Origin: Albidovulum sp.
GTDB lineage: Bacteria; Pseudomonadota; Alphaproteobacteria; Rhodobacterales; Rhodobacteraceae
Reading direction: 5' to 3'
Length of the DNA stretch: 64,000 bases
Assembly: GCA_028823855.1 (NCBI GenBank)
Contig: JAPPFL010000025.1
Span: forward strand, 36,910 to 100,909
Shown: positions 28,049-38,176 of the stretch, piece by piece
Layout: each line of letters starts with the position of its first letter
Numbering within the stretch: the stretch's first letter is position 1
Program-made: the position numbers and the translations under genes
Notes under the pieces: model-generated
Database searches by the model: none
What the model was told of the DNA's origin: nothing
What the model saw: the letters and a program-made list of their open reading frames with translations, nothing else

Positions 28049-29230
28049 ATGCATTTCATATTGCCGAAGATTTGGCGGGCGCTCTTGTTTATTTCTTCGT
28101 GGGCGCTGACCGCGCATGCGGAAGATTCCGTTCCAGGAGTATCCAGGTCTTCGATCGTTTTCGGGCAGTCCGCGGCGTATTCTGGATCTACCGGCGATTT
28201 GGGAAAGGAATTGCGCATTGGTATCGAGGCCGCGTTTAACGAATCCAACATGAATGGAGGCGTTCATGGAAGGCACGTCTACCTGATTTACTACGACGAC
28301 CGCCTTGAACCGGACCGCGCAATCGTAAACACTCGCAGGCTTATCAACAAAGACAAGGTGTTCGCGCTAATTGGCTCGTTTGGCACTCCTACGTCGATTT
28401 CGGCGGCGCCAGTCGCGTCGAGCGCCGGAGTTCCGTACGTCGCGCCCGTAACCGGAGCGGAACAGTTGAGGCGAGTCGATCAAGAAAACGTGATAAATCT
28501 CAGAGCCTCGTTCACGCAGGAAATCGAGGCCATCGTAGAACTTCTGGTTGACGAACTAGGCATCGAAAACATCGCCGTTCTGTACCAGGACGATTCTCTG
28601 GGGCGAGACGGATATAGCGGCGCGAGAAAGGCGCTTGCGGCGCGAAAGCTGCAACCGGTAGCTTCCGGAGTTTATCCTCGAAACACGATCGCGATCAAAT
28701 CAGCGTTTTACGACCTGAGGAAAGCAGATCCGGAAGCAATAATTCTGGTCGGAAACAACAAGCCCATCGCAACTTTTATTTTGTGGGCAAGGTTTTTGGA
28801 ATTCGAACCGGTTTTCGCCACTATATCCATATCCGGAAACAATTCCTTGACGCGGGAAATCGGAACGGCGGGCGACGGCGTCTATGCAACGCAGGTCGTG
28901 CCGGACTACATGAGCGAGACTTTGCCTGCGGCGGTGCAGTATCGCGCCGCTTTGGACGCGTTGTGGGCGGGGACTCCATACGGGTTCTTTTCGTTTGAAG
29001 GCTATTTGGCCGGAAGATTGGCTATAGAAGCTCTGGAAAGATGCGGGCCTGAAGTCGACCGGGTATGTTTTCAGGCTTCAATGCTGTCTTCCGAGGAATT
29101 TGACATTGGCGGTTTCAAACTTCGCTTTGGAGAAGCGGACAATCAGGGATCGGATTCGGTCTATTTGACAAGGATAAATGCCGACGGAAAATTTGATTAT
29201 GAAAATGAATTCGAGGAGGTAAGCCAATGA
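28049..29230 (+). CDS. Periplasmic binding protein, LivJ/TorT-like (Peripla_BP_6), probable sensor partner
   Basis: A 393-residue type I periplasmic binding protein. A signal peptide ends near residue 25 (ALTAHA/EDSVPG). FGQSAAYSGSTGDLGKELR and INKDKVFALIGSFGTPTS are typical of branched-chain amino acid type receptors. No ABC permease or ATPase lies nearby; the gene overlaps the histidine kinase gene by ATGA at 29227-29230. This points to a signalling role in which the loaded protein contacts the kinase periplasmic domain, as TorT does with TorS. ATG 28049 has AAGGAAA just upstream. The ligand is unknown. Confidence 0.85.
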   Translation: MHFILPKIWRALLFISSWALTAHAEDSVPGVSRSSIVFGQSAAYSGSTGDLGKELRIGIEAAFNESNMNGGVHGRHVYLIYYDDRLEPDRAIVNTRRLINKDKVFALIGSFGTPTSISAAPVASSAGVPYVAPVTGAEQLRRVDQENVINLRASFTQEIEAIVELLVDELGIENIAVLYQDDSLGRDGYSGARKALAARKLQPVASGVYPRNTIAIKSAFYDLRKADPEAIILVGNNKPIATFILWARFLEFEPVFATISISGNNSLTREIGTAGDGVYATQVVPDYMSETLPAAVQYRAALDALWAGTPYGFFSFEGYLAGRLAIEALERCGPEVDRVCFQASMLSSEEFDIGGFKLRFGEADNQGSDSVYLTRINADGKFDYENEFEEVSQ

Positions 29231-31395
29231 CCGTGTTGCAACGAATTCTCGATTTGCGATTCAGGCTCTCTTCGCAGCTATATTTCGTAATCATAAGCGC
29301 TGTCGCTATAACCGTATTCGCCAGCCTGGTCGGTTGGCTTTCCTTTGAACGCATCGGCGATTCGCAGCGCCGAGTCAACGAGGTCGTCGTTCTCGGACTC
29401 CGAGTCGCGTTCAGCATCGCGCAGCGAAGCGCGGCGCTTGTCGCGGCGGGTCCCAGGCTGGTGTCAGCGAATACTGTTGAAGAAATCGACGTTGTCGCGG
29501 CTTCAATTGAAAGTGAAGCGGTTGCGTTCGAGGCCTTGCTGGTGAACTTGATGGACCTGGAAGGAAGCGACGACCGGACGAATAGGATTTATGCAAATGG
29601 TCATCAGCTCGTCAGCAATATGAACGAAATCGAGGAATCCGCGAGAGCTCTTATCGAATTGGAGGCCGAAACCGACGGCCTTGGCCTGGAACTCGTTAGC
29701 GTTCGCAGGCAGATGGACAGTATTCTCCTGCCTTGGATGGACGATCAGTTTTTCCTGCTCATGACAGGATACAAGACGCTCGGACAGCCGCCGGTTCCGC
29801 CTTGGGATAGGCTTTCGGAAGTAGAGTTCAACCGTTTCCGGCATTTGGCGAACCTCCTTCAGGATACCAAATTCGCTCTGCAGCTGCTCGCGTCTAGCTC
29901 GGTAATTGCTGATCCCGCGCAAATAGAACCGCTCCGGGAGCAGTTTGAAGCGACAACTGAAAACGTGCGTAGAAGCCTCTCGGCTCTCGGAACCGACAAG
30001 ACGGAGGCGCTCGAACTGCATTTGAGCCGGCTATTCGGTCTCGGAATCGGACTACGCGACGGATTCGACATTCGCGCCGAGCAGCTGGGATTTATTGAAA
30101 AACAAAGGCAATTGCTCGAAGAGAACCACGACATCGTAATTAAGCTGGATTCTGAAGTAGAAGAACTCGTGGACATTGCAAATACTCTCATCGACGAAGC
30201 GACGGGGGCATCGAACGACGCGGTCGTAACCGGTCGGCAATTGCTGCTCGCTCTGAGTGCGATGAGTGTTATCGGCGCTGTCCTCATTGGTTGGCTGCTC
30301 GTGGGCCGCTTGCTGCTGAGAAGGCTGGCCGCGCTCTCGGAACGCATGCGCGCCATGGCGCACGGCGATCTTGAAGGAAAGATCGAGATCAAAGGCCGCG
30401 ACGAGATCGCGGACATGGCCGCCGCTCTGGAGATTTTCCGGCGACATGCCCGCGAGGTGCAGAGGTTGAATCTTGTCGAAAAGCTCGCGGGCGAACTACA
30501 GGACAAAAACACCGAGCTTGAAAAAGTTCTTGACGACCTGAAGAAAGTACAGAACCAGATCGTAATGCGCGAAAAGCTAGCCGCGCTGGGCGAACTGACG
30601 GCGGGCGTCGCGCACGAAATTAAGAATCCGCTGAATTTCGTTAAGAATTTTGCCGAGGCTTCAGGTGAACTAATCGAGGAACTTGAGGAGACTTTGGATG
30701 AAAGCGACGGCAATCTCAACGAGGAAGATCTCGGGCTGGTACGCGAAATCGCGGGCGATCTGAAGAGCAACGTCGAAAAAATCGGAAATCACGGGAGTAG
30801 GGCTGACCGCATCGTCCATGATATGCTGCGGATGGGACGCGGTGTAGGCCGGGCTACGGACGTTGAGATAAATCGCCTTGTCGACGAGCATGCCAGGCTC
30901 GCCTATCACGGCGCGAGGGCGGCGGTCGAAGGATTTAGGCTTGAACTAAAAATGGACTTGGATCCGGACGCCGGGTCGGTTACCGCGATTCCCCAGGACT
31001 TGGGACGTGTTGTACTAAACCTCGTTAGCAATGCTTGTTACGCGACCCATGAAAAGAGAATGGGCAAAGAAACGGAGAATTCGGAAGTCCCTTACGAACC
31101 GACGCTCAATGTTTCGACCCGAAAAGATGGCGAATTTGTCTCGATCGAGATTCGGGACAATGGCAGCGGAATTCCCGACGACGTGATCGGCAAAATCTTC
31201 AATCCGTTTTTTACAACGAAACCTACGGACAAGGGGACCGGTCTCGGGCTCGCGCTTTCCAACGACATTGTCCAGCAACACGGCGGCAAGATTTCCGTCG
31301 AATCGAAATCCGGACAGTTCACGCTTATGACCGTCGTTATTCCGGTCGAAGGCTCTGCGGAATTGAATCAGGAAATTGAAGACGAGGCCGCCTGA
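29227..31395 (+). CDS. Membrane sensor histidine kinase with TorS-like helical sensor domain
   Basis: A 722-residue kinase. The first membrane helix is about residues 16-38. A helical periplasmic domain of some 300 residues follows, with a TorS-like start (AQRSAALVAAGPRLVSA), then a second helix at about 338-360. HAMP follows (RMRAMAHGDLEGKIEIKGRD), then a coiled coil at about 415-450. The dimerisation helix carries phospho-acceptor His463 in AGVAHEIKNPLNFVKNF. The ATPase has NACYATHE, DNGSGIP, FNPFFTTKP and GTGLGLALS. There is no receiver or HPt domain, so it most likely phosphorylates the regulator-phosphatase at 26471 directly. Confidence 0.92.
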   Translation: MTVLQRILDLRFRLSSQLYFVIISAVAITVFASLVGWLSFERIGDSQRRVNEVVVLGLRVAFSIAQRSAALVAAGPRLVSANTVEEIDVVAASIESEAVAFEALLVNLMDLEGSDDRTNRIYANGHQLVSNMNEIEESARALIELEAETDGLGLELVSVRRQMDSILLPWMDDQFFLLMTGYKTLGQPPVPPWDRLSEVEFNRFRHLANLLQDTKFALQLLASSSVIADPAQIEPLREQFEATTENVRRSLSALGTDKTEALELHLSRLFGLGIGLRDGFDIRAEQLGFIEKQRQLLEENHDIVIKLDSEVEELVDIANTLIDEATGASNDAVVTGRQLLLALSAMSVIGAVLIGWLLVGRLLLRRLAALSERMRAMAHGDLEGKIEIKGRDEIADMAAALEIFRRHAREVQRLNLVEKLAGELQDKNTELEKVLDDLKKVQNQIVMREKLAALGELTAGVAHEIKNPLNFVKNFAEASGELIEELEETLDESDGNLNEEDLGLVREIAGDLKSNVEKIGNHGSRADRIVHDMLRMGRGVGRATDVEINRLVDEHARLAYHGARAAVEGFRLELKMDLDPDAGSVTAIPQDLGRVVLNLVSNACYATHEKRMGKETENSEVPYEPTLNVSTRKDGEFVSIEIRDNGSGIPDDVIGKIFNPFFTTKPTDKGTGLGLALSNDIVQQHGGKISVESKSGQFTLMTVVIPVEGSAELNQEIEDEAA

Positions 31396-31495
31396 TCTCG
31401 AGCCAACCGGACGATTGCAAATCCCGGAATCGGATTGGGAGTCGGGGCCTGGATCGCAGTTGAGCCGCAGCCAAACTTTCGAGAGTTATTGGCAG

Positions 31496-31834
31496 CTAGC
31501 TTGAAAGCGCCGCGAGCGCTTCGTCTCTATTGGCGTAAATCGGAATAATCTTGTCAAAACCGCTGAGCTCAAAAACTTCCTTTATAGGTTCTGTCAGGGA
31601 GCAGAGCACAAGCTGGCCTTGCGTGTTTTTGACCTTCTTGGCAGTCAACAGAATCGCCCTTAGGCCAGCACTGCTTATGTAGTGGAGTTCTTCGAAGTCG
31701 AGGATGACCGAGCATCCGCTGTCGCCGATCGCTTCGACAAGCGATTCTTCAAAAACCCGAGAATTAGTTCCGTCGATTCGGTCTTTCGGCTTAGCCAACA
31801 ACAGACCATTAACGTGCTCGGCATTAATCTCCAT
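31496..31834 (-). CDS. STAS-domain anti-sigma factor antagonist (SpoIIAA/RsbV-like)
   Basis: A small STAS protein of 112 residues from ATG 31834, or 120 from GTG 31858. The phosphorylation loop reads LHYISSAGLRAIL, with the serine before AGLR as the likely kinase target. DFEELHY and LCSLTEPIKEVFELSGF are family-typical. It would be phosphorylated by the RsbW-like kinase and dephosphorylated by the PP2C regulator encoded to the left. It is transcribed towards the histidine kinase gene, so it has its own promoter in the gap beyond 31834. I prefer the ATG because the family usually begins M-E-I. Confidence 0.9.
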   Translation of the reverse strand: MEINAEHVNGLLLAKPKDRIDGTNSRVFEESLVEAIGDSGCSVILDFEELHYISSAGLRAILLTAKKVKNTQGQLVLCSLTEPIKEVFELSGFDKIIPIYANRDEALAALSS

Positions 31835-32993
31835 TTTTAAGCGGTCCTCTTCATTCACTCACGGCTACACGATAAACGATAGTGCTAACATAGAAAAGAA
31901 CTTTAATTTGTCAAGTGGCAATTCCGACGAATTTCTTTGCGAGAAAAAGGAATTAGTTGCGAAAGTCTGGTCTAAAGTCCATTGCCAAGATTTCGAGACC
32001 GGGGGCGGCGCTCGTCGCGCGGCGACGGCGAAGCAGCCATCGAACTGGCGAGACGCGTTTCTATCCCCTCTTTGGATCGCGCAGGCAATTTGCCGAAATG
32101 GCGGAATCCCAGGAGAAACGAAGAAGCCGAAATCGGACATTGTCGCGGCGCGAAATCCTTGCAGCGCGTTGATTCGGATCTCGGCGATTCTAGGAATTCT
32201 CGGGTTTGGCGACCGAAGTCCAGCCCGCGTTGTTGAATGAGGGCGCGGCATATCCTTAAGGCTCACTTCCTCTTTTCGCATCAACACTTTTCGCGACTTG
32301 CGCGAAGGACTAGCGCATACAGTTTGCGCAGCCTTGTCGCCGCAAGCCAAGGCGGTTATTTCTATCGGGAACCGGAAAATCGCTAGCCGATTGATCGCGG
32401 ACGCGAGACACTCTTCGGGTCGCCGCGCCTAAATTCGGCTTAAATTGCTTTCGAGAAATTATTCAATGCCGCGCCGTTTGCGCGATCTCGGGGAAAGGCA
32501 CCGCTCTCGGCCAAGGCGAGCAAGCCAGCTCCGCCGCGGTTTCGCCTTAGCGAAAATTCACGCTCCGACCTTGCGAAGCATGCGGCGTTCGCTAACGGAC
32601 GGTCGAAAATCCAAAAGAGTTTTGGGTTGCCTAGGGCAGACAGCGCGCCGGAAAACGGAACTACGCTTCGGGATCCCTCGTATCGGTGGGGGACGCCGGC
32701 GGTCGATCAATCGTGAATTCTCCGAGCCGCGCGACCTGGTGCGAATGCGCAATTAAAATCGGCCGATCGGCTTTGGCCTGGATTTCGATCCATGGATTCT
32801 ATGGGCGTCTTCCGCGCTCAAGTCCGCCGGGAGGATTCGGTCGCATTCGAATAATTCGCCGCCGAAAGAGTATTTGGAAGCATGTCGGAATCGATGGCGG
32901 CGAGCGACTAAACTTGTTGCGAGCGCAGACCGCGTTGTCGCGATACAGGCTGTTGACCTCGCTGCTTAGCAAACATATAGGTTGCAGCGCTTT
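31835..32993. other. Large intergenic region, about 1.1 kb, between STAS gene and nuo operon
   Basis: This is the longest stretch without a supported gene. It should hold the STAS promoter at its left end and the nuo promoter at its right end. Open frames in both strands show no domain-like sequence, good start site or neighbour logic. I found no tRNA, tmRNA, RNase P, SRP or 6S signature by eye. It may contain a decayed gene or an unrecognised small RNA. Confidence 0.5.
32953..32981 (+). promoter_or_regulatory. Candidate sigma-70-type promoter of the nuo operon
   Basis: TTGACC (32953-32958) and TATAGG (32976-32981) are separated by 17 bases. Transcription would begin near 32988, only about six bases before the ATG at 32994, so the first message could be almost leaderless if this promoter is used. 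A further upstream promoter is not excluded. Confidence 0.45.
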
Positions 32994-33383
32994 ATGCGCG
33001 ATTCTTTGGAGCCGGTTTTGGACGACCTTCTCAGGGAATATTTGGCAATTCTGATTTTTTTGGGAATTGCCATCGGCTTGGGAGTTCTGCTTCTTATCGC
33101 CGCTGGAATCGTTGCGGTTTCCAACCCGGACCCGGAAAAGACTTCCGCCTATGAATGCGGCTTTGACGCGTTCGACGACGCGAGGATGAAATTCGATATT
33201 CGGTTCTACCTGGTGGCGATACTTTTCATAATATTCGATTTGGAAGTTGCGTTCCTTTTCCCTTGGTCGGTGGCTTTCAAGGACATAGGCGCTTTCGGTT
33301 TTTGGTCGATGATGGTCTTCCTTGCCGTCCTGACGGTCGGATTCATCTATGAATGGAAGAAAGGCGCATTGGAATGGGAATAG
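32994..33383 (+). CDS. nuoA: NADH-quinone oxidoreductase subunit A
   Basis: A 129-residue protein with three membrane helices. The strongly conserved loop [21 protein letters not shown] lies near residues 46-66 and borders the quinone cavity. [11 protein letters not shown] marks the second helix. It is the first gene of the complex I operon. A TTG at 32982 could give four more residues, but the ATG is more likely. Confidence 0.95.
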   Translation: MRDSLEPVLDDLLREYLAILIFLGIAIGLGVLLLIAAGIVAVSNPDPEKTSAYECGFDAFDDARMKFDIRFYLVAILFIIFDLEVAFLFPWSVAFKDIGAFGFWSMMVFLAVLTVGFIYEWKKGALEWE

Positions 33384-33901
33384 AGAATGCATCCGTTGAA
33401 TCGGAAGCGGCCATTCAGGAATCGCGATTTGGGCCCGAGCTCCAAGACAAGGGCTATTTGCTTACAACGGCGGAGGACGCGATCAATTGGGCGCGAATCG
33501 GATCGCTGCATTGGATGACCTTTGGCCTCGCTTGCTGCGCGGTCGAGATGATGCATACCTCTATGCCTCGATACGATCTAGAGCGATTCGGCACGGCTCC
33601 TCGCGCCTCGCCCCGGCAATCGGATTTGATGATCGTCGCGGGCACGCTGACGAACAAGATGGCCCCCGCGCTTCGAAAGGTCTATGATCAGATGCCCGAA
33701 CCGCGATACGTTATTTCGATGGGATCTTGCGCAAACGGAGGCGGATACTACCACTACAGCTATTCGGTTGTGCGCGGCTGCGACCGAATCGTGCCGGTCG
33801 ACATTTACGTTCCTGGATGCCCGCCTACAGCGGAGGCGCTCCTTTACGGGATTCTCCAACTCCAGCGAAAGATCCGCCGAACCGGAACAATAGCCAGGTA
33901 A
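33374..33901 (+). CDS. nuoB: NADH-quinone oxidoreductase subunit B (N2 cluster)
   Basis: The 175-residue subunit binds the terminal 4Fe-4S cluster N2 next to the quinone site. Cluster ligands are Cys54 and Cys55 ([10 protein letters not shown]), Cys119 (MGSCANGGG) and Cys149 (YVPGCPPT). The start at 33374 overlaps the nuoA stop, which points to coupled translation. Confidence 0.96.
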   Translation: MGIENASVESEAAIQESRFGPELQDKGYLLTTAEDAINWARIGSLHWMTFGLACCAVEMMHTSMPRYDLERFGTAPRASPRQSDLMIVAGTLTNKMAPALRKVYDQMPEPRYVISMGSCANGGGYYHYSYSVVRGCDRIVPVDIYVPGCPPTAEALLYGILQLQRKIRRTGTIAR

Positions 33902-33913
33902 AGGCGCGCGCAT

Positions 33914-34525
33914 ATGAAACTTTCGAAGCTTCAAAGGCTCGCGGAAGACCTTTCGGAAAGGCAGGACGATCGCATAATTTCGACTGCGGTCGTGCGCGGG
34001 GAATTGGTGGTGGAAGCCGTCGATTACGGAATCGCGGATTTGGCTCAGTTTTTAAAGACCGACCCGGACTGCAAATTTACGACGCTCGTCGACATTACCG
34101 CTGTTGACCGACCGGGCAGGGAACAGAGATTCGAAGTTGTCTATCACTTTTTGTCAATGGAACTGAATCAGCGCGTTCGAGTAAGAATAGACACGCGCGA
34201 GAACGAAAAGGTTCCATCGATTGTGGCGACTTTCCCGGCCGCGAATTGGTTCGAGCGCGAAGTCTTCGACATGTACGGCATCCTATTTTCGGGACACCCC
34301 GATCTTCGACGACTCTTGACCGACTACGGCTTTAGCGGGTACCCGCTTCGCAAAGACTTTCCCGTTACCGGCTATTCGGAGGTTCGCTATGACAGCGAAC
34401 TGAAGCGCGTCGTTTACGAGCCCGTAAAACTGGTACAGGAATACCGCAGTTTCGATTTCATGAGCCCTTGGGAGGGAGCGGAGTACATATTGCCCGAACA
34501 ATCCGAAACGGGCGGAAACAAATGA
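33914..34525 (+). CDS. nuoC: NADH-quinone oxidoreductase subunit C
   Basis: A 203-residue 30-kDa subunit of the peripheral arm. The signature spans [20 protein letters not shown] and [20 protein letters not shown]. It is a separate gene from nuoD, unlike the fused nuoCD of enterobacteria, which fits an alphaproteobacterium. Confidence 0.96.
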   Translation: MKLSKLQRLAEDLSERQDDRIISTAVVRGELVVEAVDYGIADLAQFLKTDPDCKFTTLVDITAVDRPGREQRFEVVYHFLSMELNQRVRVRIDTRENEKVPSIVATFPAANWFEREVFDMYGILFSGHPDLRRLLTDYGFSGYPLRKDFPVTGYSEVRYDSELKRVVYEPVKLVQEYRSFDFMSPWEGAEYILPEQSETGGNK

Positions 34526-34555
34526 CGGAATTGCTTTTCCGATTTGGAGGCGGAA

Positions 34556-35764
34556 ATGGGCCCGGATAGCGGGCGGCTCGCCGAGGGAGAAGGCGGCCCC
34601 CGGAATTTCAACATCAATTTCGGCCCCCAGCATCCTGCGGCGCACGGCGTTCTGCGCCTGGTGCTGGAGCTTGACGGTGAAATCGTCAACCGCTGCGATC
34701 CGCATATTGGATTGCTCCATCGCGGCACCGAAAAGCTTATGGAGAGCCGCACCTATCTTCAGAATCTGCCGTATTTCGACCGCCTCGACTATGTGGCTCC
34801 GATGAACCAGGAGCACGCGTGGTGCCTCGCGATCGAAAGGCTTACGCAAACCGAAATTCCGCGCAGAGCGTCGCTTATCAGAGTGCTTTATTCGGAGATT
34901 GGCAGGATTCTCAACCATTTGCTGAACGTGACGACTCAAGCAATGGATGTAGGAGCCCTCACGCCGCCGCTATGGGGATTCGAAGAGCGCGAAAAGCTTA
35001 TGGTCTTCTACGAGAGGGCGTGCGGGGCGAGGCTGCATGCGGCATATTTCAGACCTGGCGGCGTTCACAAGGATCTTCCGCCCGAATTGATCGACGATAT
35101 ATTGGCGTGGTGCGAATCCTTTCCTGCGGTTCTGGACGACATCGACGGGCTTCTCACCGAAAACAGGATATTCAAGCAACGGAACGTCGATATCGGAATC
35201 GTGTCGGAACAAGACGCGAAGGACTGGTCATTTTCGGGAGTGATGGTTCGCGGTTCCGGTTTAGCCTGGGACCTCCGCCGGTCGCAGCCCTACGAATGCT
35301 ATGACGAGTTCGAGTTTCGCATACCCGTCGGAAAGAACGGCGACTGCTACGACCGTTACCTATGCCGGATGGCGGAAATGCGGGAAAGCACGGGCATCGT
35401 CAAGCAAGCTATCGAAAAGCTTGCTGGCGCCGACGGCGATATCATAGTTCGGGGCAAGCTTGCCCCCCCGTCTCGCGCGGAAATGAAAACCTCCATGGAA
35501 GCGTTGATCCATCATTTCAAGCTGTACACCGAAGGATTTCGGGTGCCCGAGGGCGAAGTCTACGCGGCGGTCGAGGCGCCGAAGGGCGAATTCGGCGTCT
35601 ACCTCGTTTCCGACGGGTCGAACCGCCCGTACAAGGCAAAAATCCGCGCGCCGGGATTTCCGCATCTCCAAGCCATGGACTACATCTGCACCGGGCACCA
35701 GCTGGCGGACGTGTCGGCGATTCTCGGTTCTCTCGATATCGTGTTCGGGGAAATCGACAGGTGA
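34556..35764 (+). CDS. nuoD: NADH-quinone oxidoreductase subunit D
   Basis: The 402-residue 49-kDa subunit lines the quinone pocket with NuoB. It begins with the quinone-site loop [32 protein letters not shown] and the hydrogenase-like C-terminus FGEIDR follow. The ATG at 34556 has GGAGG five bases upstream, better than the TTG at 34544. Confidence 0.97.
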   Translation: MGPDSGRLAEGEGGPRNFNINFGPQHPAAHGVLRLVLELDGEIVNRCDPHIGLLHRGTEKLMESRTYLQNLPYFDRLDYVAPMNQEHAWCLAIERLTQTEIPRRASLIRVLYSEIGRILNHLLNVTTQAMDVGALTPPLWGFEEREKLMVFYERACGARLHAAYFRPGGVHKDLPPELIDDILAWCESFPAVLDDIDGLLTENRIFKQRNVDIGIVSEQDAKDWSFSGVMVRGSGLAWDLRRSQPYECYDEFEFRIPVGKNGDCYDRYLCRMAEMRESTGIVKQAIEKLAGADGDIIVRGKLAPPSRAEMKTSMEALIHHFKLYTEGFRVPEGEVYAAVEAPKGEFGVYLVSDGSNRPYKAKIRAPGFPHLQAMDYICTGHQLADVSAILGSLDIVFGEIDR

Positions 35765-35871
35765 CTTGGGCCGCTCGGGACCGTGGTCCGCAATGCGATG
35801 GAGCCGCTGCGCGCGCGCATGCGTCTTCCAAGGCGACCGCGTAGATAGAAGGAAGGGAATGCTGAGCAGCC

Positions 35872-36561
35872 ATGCTACGCCGATTGCACCGAGACCAGCC
35901 CGCAAGCTTCGAATTCAGTCCGAGCAATTTGAAATGGGCGGAGACCCAAATCGCGAAATACCCTGAGGGCCGCCAGGCCTCCGCAATCATCCCGCTACTC
36001 TGGCGCGCGCAGGAGCAGGAGGGATGGCTGACTCAGGCCGCGATCGAATATGTCTCTTCGATGCTGAGCATGCCGTATATCCGCGGTCTCGAAGTCGCGA
36101 CGTTCTATTTCATGTTCCGACTTAGCCCGCCGGGAACAATTGCGCATGTCCAGATTTGCGGCACGACGACCTGCATGATTTGCGGAGCAGAGGACCTTTT
36201 GGAAGTCTGCAAGAGGCGCATCGCGTCTTCGCCGCATGAAGTGTCGGCGGATGGCAAGTTCAGCTGGGAAGAAGTGGAATGCCTCGGTGCCTGCGCCAAC
36301 GCGCCGATGGCGCAGATCGGAAAGGACTATTACGAAGACCTGACGCCGGAAATTCTAGAAAAAATCCTTGACTGTTTCTCGTCGGGGGAAATCCCCAGGC
36401 CCGGTCCGCAGAACGGTCGGTTCTCAAGCGAGCCCAAGTCGGGGCTTACCGCGCTGAACTCGATGAGTGCCGAAAAGCCTTCCGCAAACCCCGCGGTCGC
36501 GCTTGCGCTTGACGGCGGAGACACCTTAATGCGCATTGGCTTTTCGGAAGCGAAAGACTAA
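35872..36561 (+). CDS. nuoE: NADH-quinone oxidoreductase subunit E
   Basis: A 229-residue 24-kDa subunit that holds the 2Fe-2S cluster N1a. Ligand cysteines appear in [14 protein letters not shown] and [11 protein letters not shown]. The protein continues about 60 residues past the ferredoxin-like domain. The first part of this tail (PRPGPQNGR) is conserved in mitochondrial-type subunits, the rest is variable. A 107-bp gap before it contains no convincing gene. Confidence 0.95.
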   Translation: MLRRLHRDQPASFEFSPSNLKWAETQIAKYPEGRQASAIIPLLWRAQEQEGWLTQAAIEYVSSMLSMPYIRGLEVATFYFMFRLSPPGTIAHVQICGTTTCMICGAEDLLEVCKRRIASSPHEVSADGKFSWEEVECLGACANAPMAQIGKDYYEDLTPEILEKILDCFSSGEIPRPGPQNGRFSSEPKSGLTALNSMSAEKPSANPAVALALDGGDTLMRIGFSEAKD

Positions 36562-36564
36562 CCG

Positions 36565-36843
36565 ATGTCGGGGCGGCGAAAGGGCGAACCTAGCTCGCGC
36601 AAAGGAACTACGTTGGGCGGCGAATTCCAGAAGAATCGAAAGAACGCGCGAATCCGAGTCGGTGCCGTAGTGGTAATTGCGACAATGATTCTCTGGATGG
36701 CGCTGTCATTGGGAGGCGGCCTCTTCGGATTGCCGATTCGCTATGCATTTCTTCTGGATTTCGCGGCGTTGGCAGCCTTCGCATGGGCGATAATTGTCAT
36801 GTGGCCCTCGTTGCGCGAGCGGCTCAGTGGCGGAGGCGATTGA
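36565..36843 (+). CDS. Small membrane protein in nuo operon (DUF5337-like)
   Basis: A 92-residue protein with a basic, hydrophilic N-terminus of about 30 residues and two membrane helices (about 33-55 and 60-80). The place between nuoE and nuoF, the size and the topology match the DUF5337 genes I know from alphaproteobacterial complex I operons. It begins three bases after nuoE and ends directly before the nuoF ATG. A role as accessory or assembly factor is inference from position. Confidence 0.75.
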   Translation: MSGRRKGEPSSRKGTTLGGEFQKNRKNARIRVGAVVVIATMILWMALSLGGGLFGLPIRYAFLLDFAALAAFAWAIIVMWPSLRERLSGGGD

Positions 36844-38136
36844 ATGCTCGCCGACCAGGATCGAATTTTTACGAACATTTACGGCATGGCAGACTGCGGC
36901 TTGACGAGTGCCCGGGCTCGAGGGCACTGGGACGGTACGGCAGAGATCATGTCCAGGGGCCGGGAATGGATCGTTTCGCAGGTTAAGGAAAGCGGGCTCC
37001 GGGGTCGAGGCGGGGCGGGATTTCCCACGGGCCTTAAATGGAGCTTCATGCCGCGCGAATCGGACGGGAGGCCCCACTACCTCGTTGTCAACGCCGATGA
37101 ATCGGAGCCCGGCACCTGCAAGGATCGAGAGATCATTCGGCACGAGCCGCACTCCCTTATAGAAGGCTGCCTCATCGCTTCCTTCGCAATGGGCGCAAAT
37201 GTCTGCTACATTTATATTCGCGGGGAATACGTGCGAGAACGCGAGCTTTTGCAGGCCGCGATTGACGATGCCTACGAAGCCAAGCTGATTGGCCGAAACG
37301 CTTCGAATTCAGGCTGGGATTTTGACCTTTATCTGCATCACGGCGCGGGCGCCTACATTTGCGGCGAGGAAACTGCCTTGCTGGAAAGCTTGGAAGGGAA
37401 GAAGGGAATGCCTCGCATGAAGCCGCCATTCCCTGCGGGCGCGGGACTATATGGCTGTCCCACCACCGTAAACAATGTTGAATCCATTGCAGTTGTGCCA
37501 ACGATATTGCGACGCGGGGCAAGCTGGTTCGCCGGATTCGGCCGCGCCAACAACAGCGGAACAAAAATTTTCGCGGTCAGCGGCCACGTCAATAACCCGT
37601 GCGTCGTGGAGGAGGCGATGTCGATCACGATGCGTGAACTGATCGATCGGCACTGCGGCGGCGTACGGGGCGGATGGGAGAATCTCAAGGCGGTGATTCC
37701 GGGCGGCGCATCGGTTCCCTGTCTGCCAAAGTCGCTTTGCGACGTGGCGGTCATGGATTTCGATTGGCTCAGCCAACATGAGTCCGGGCTCGGAACCGCC
37801 GCCGTGATCGTCATGGATCGGTCGACGGATGTCGTGAAGGCGATCTGGCGGCTATCGAAATTCTACAAGCACGAGAGTTGCGGCCAGTGCACGCCATGCA
37901 GAGAGGGAACAGGCTGGATGATGCGCGTGATGGAACGATTGGTCAGGGGAGACGCCGAGCCGGCTGAAATCGACATGCTTTACGACATATCTAAGCAAGT
38001 CGAAGGACATACTATTTGCGCGTTGGGCGATGCGGCGGCGTGGCCGATTCAGGGACTCATCCGGCACTTCCGAGAAGACATAGAAGACCGTTTGCGCTCT
38101 CGGAGTAGATCCAGTCCCGCCTTGGCCGCCGAATGA
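36844..38136 (+). CDS. nuoF: NADH-quinone oxidoreductase subunit F
   Basis: The 430-residue 51-kDa subunit oxidises [17 protein letters not shown] and [19 protein letters not shown] bind NADH and FMN. The N3 4Fe-4S ligands are in [12 protein letters not shown] and HTICALGD. It directly abuts the upstream small membrane gene. Confidence 0.97.
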   Translation: MLADQDRIFTNIYGMADCGLTSARARGHWDGTAEIMSRGREWIVSQVKESGLRGRGGAGFPTGLKWSFMPRESDGRPHYLVVNADESEPGTCKDREIIRHEPHSLIEGCLIASFAMGANVCYIYIRGEYVRERELLQAAIDDAYEAKLIGRNASNSGWDFDLYLHHGAGAYICGEETALLESLEGKKGMPRMKPPFPAGAGLYGCPTTVNNVESIAVVPTILRRGASWFAGFGRANNSGTKIFAVSGHVNNPCVVEEAMSITMRELIDRHCGGVRGGWENLKAVIPGGASVPCLPKSLCDVAVMDFDWLSQHESGLGTAAVIVMDRSTDVVKAIWRLSKFYKHESCGQCTPCREGTGWMMRVMERLVRGDAEPAEIDMLYDISKQVEGHTICALGDAAAWPIQGLIRHFREDIEDRLRSRSRSSPALAAE

Positions 38137-38176
38137 GACGGATTGAACGCCGAACGCCTGACGCGGGAGCAAACCG

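Noticed and set aside
28049..29230. Binding protein as part of an amino-acid ABC importer
   Set aside because: No permease or ATPase gene is nearby, and it overlaps a histidine kinase gene, so a sensing role is more likely.
32445..32756. Open frame of 103 codons in the large gap
   Set aside because: Arginine-rich, low-complexity translation typical of chance frames in GC-rich DNA, without a ribosome binding site.
35765..35871. Small gene between nuoD and nuoE
   Set aside because: Some relatives have an extra reading frame here, but the 107-bp gap has only a frame that runs into nuoE out of frame and shows no hydrophobic or conserved pattern.
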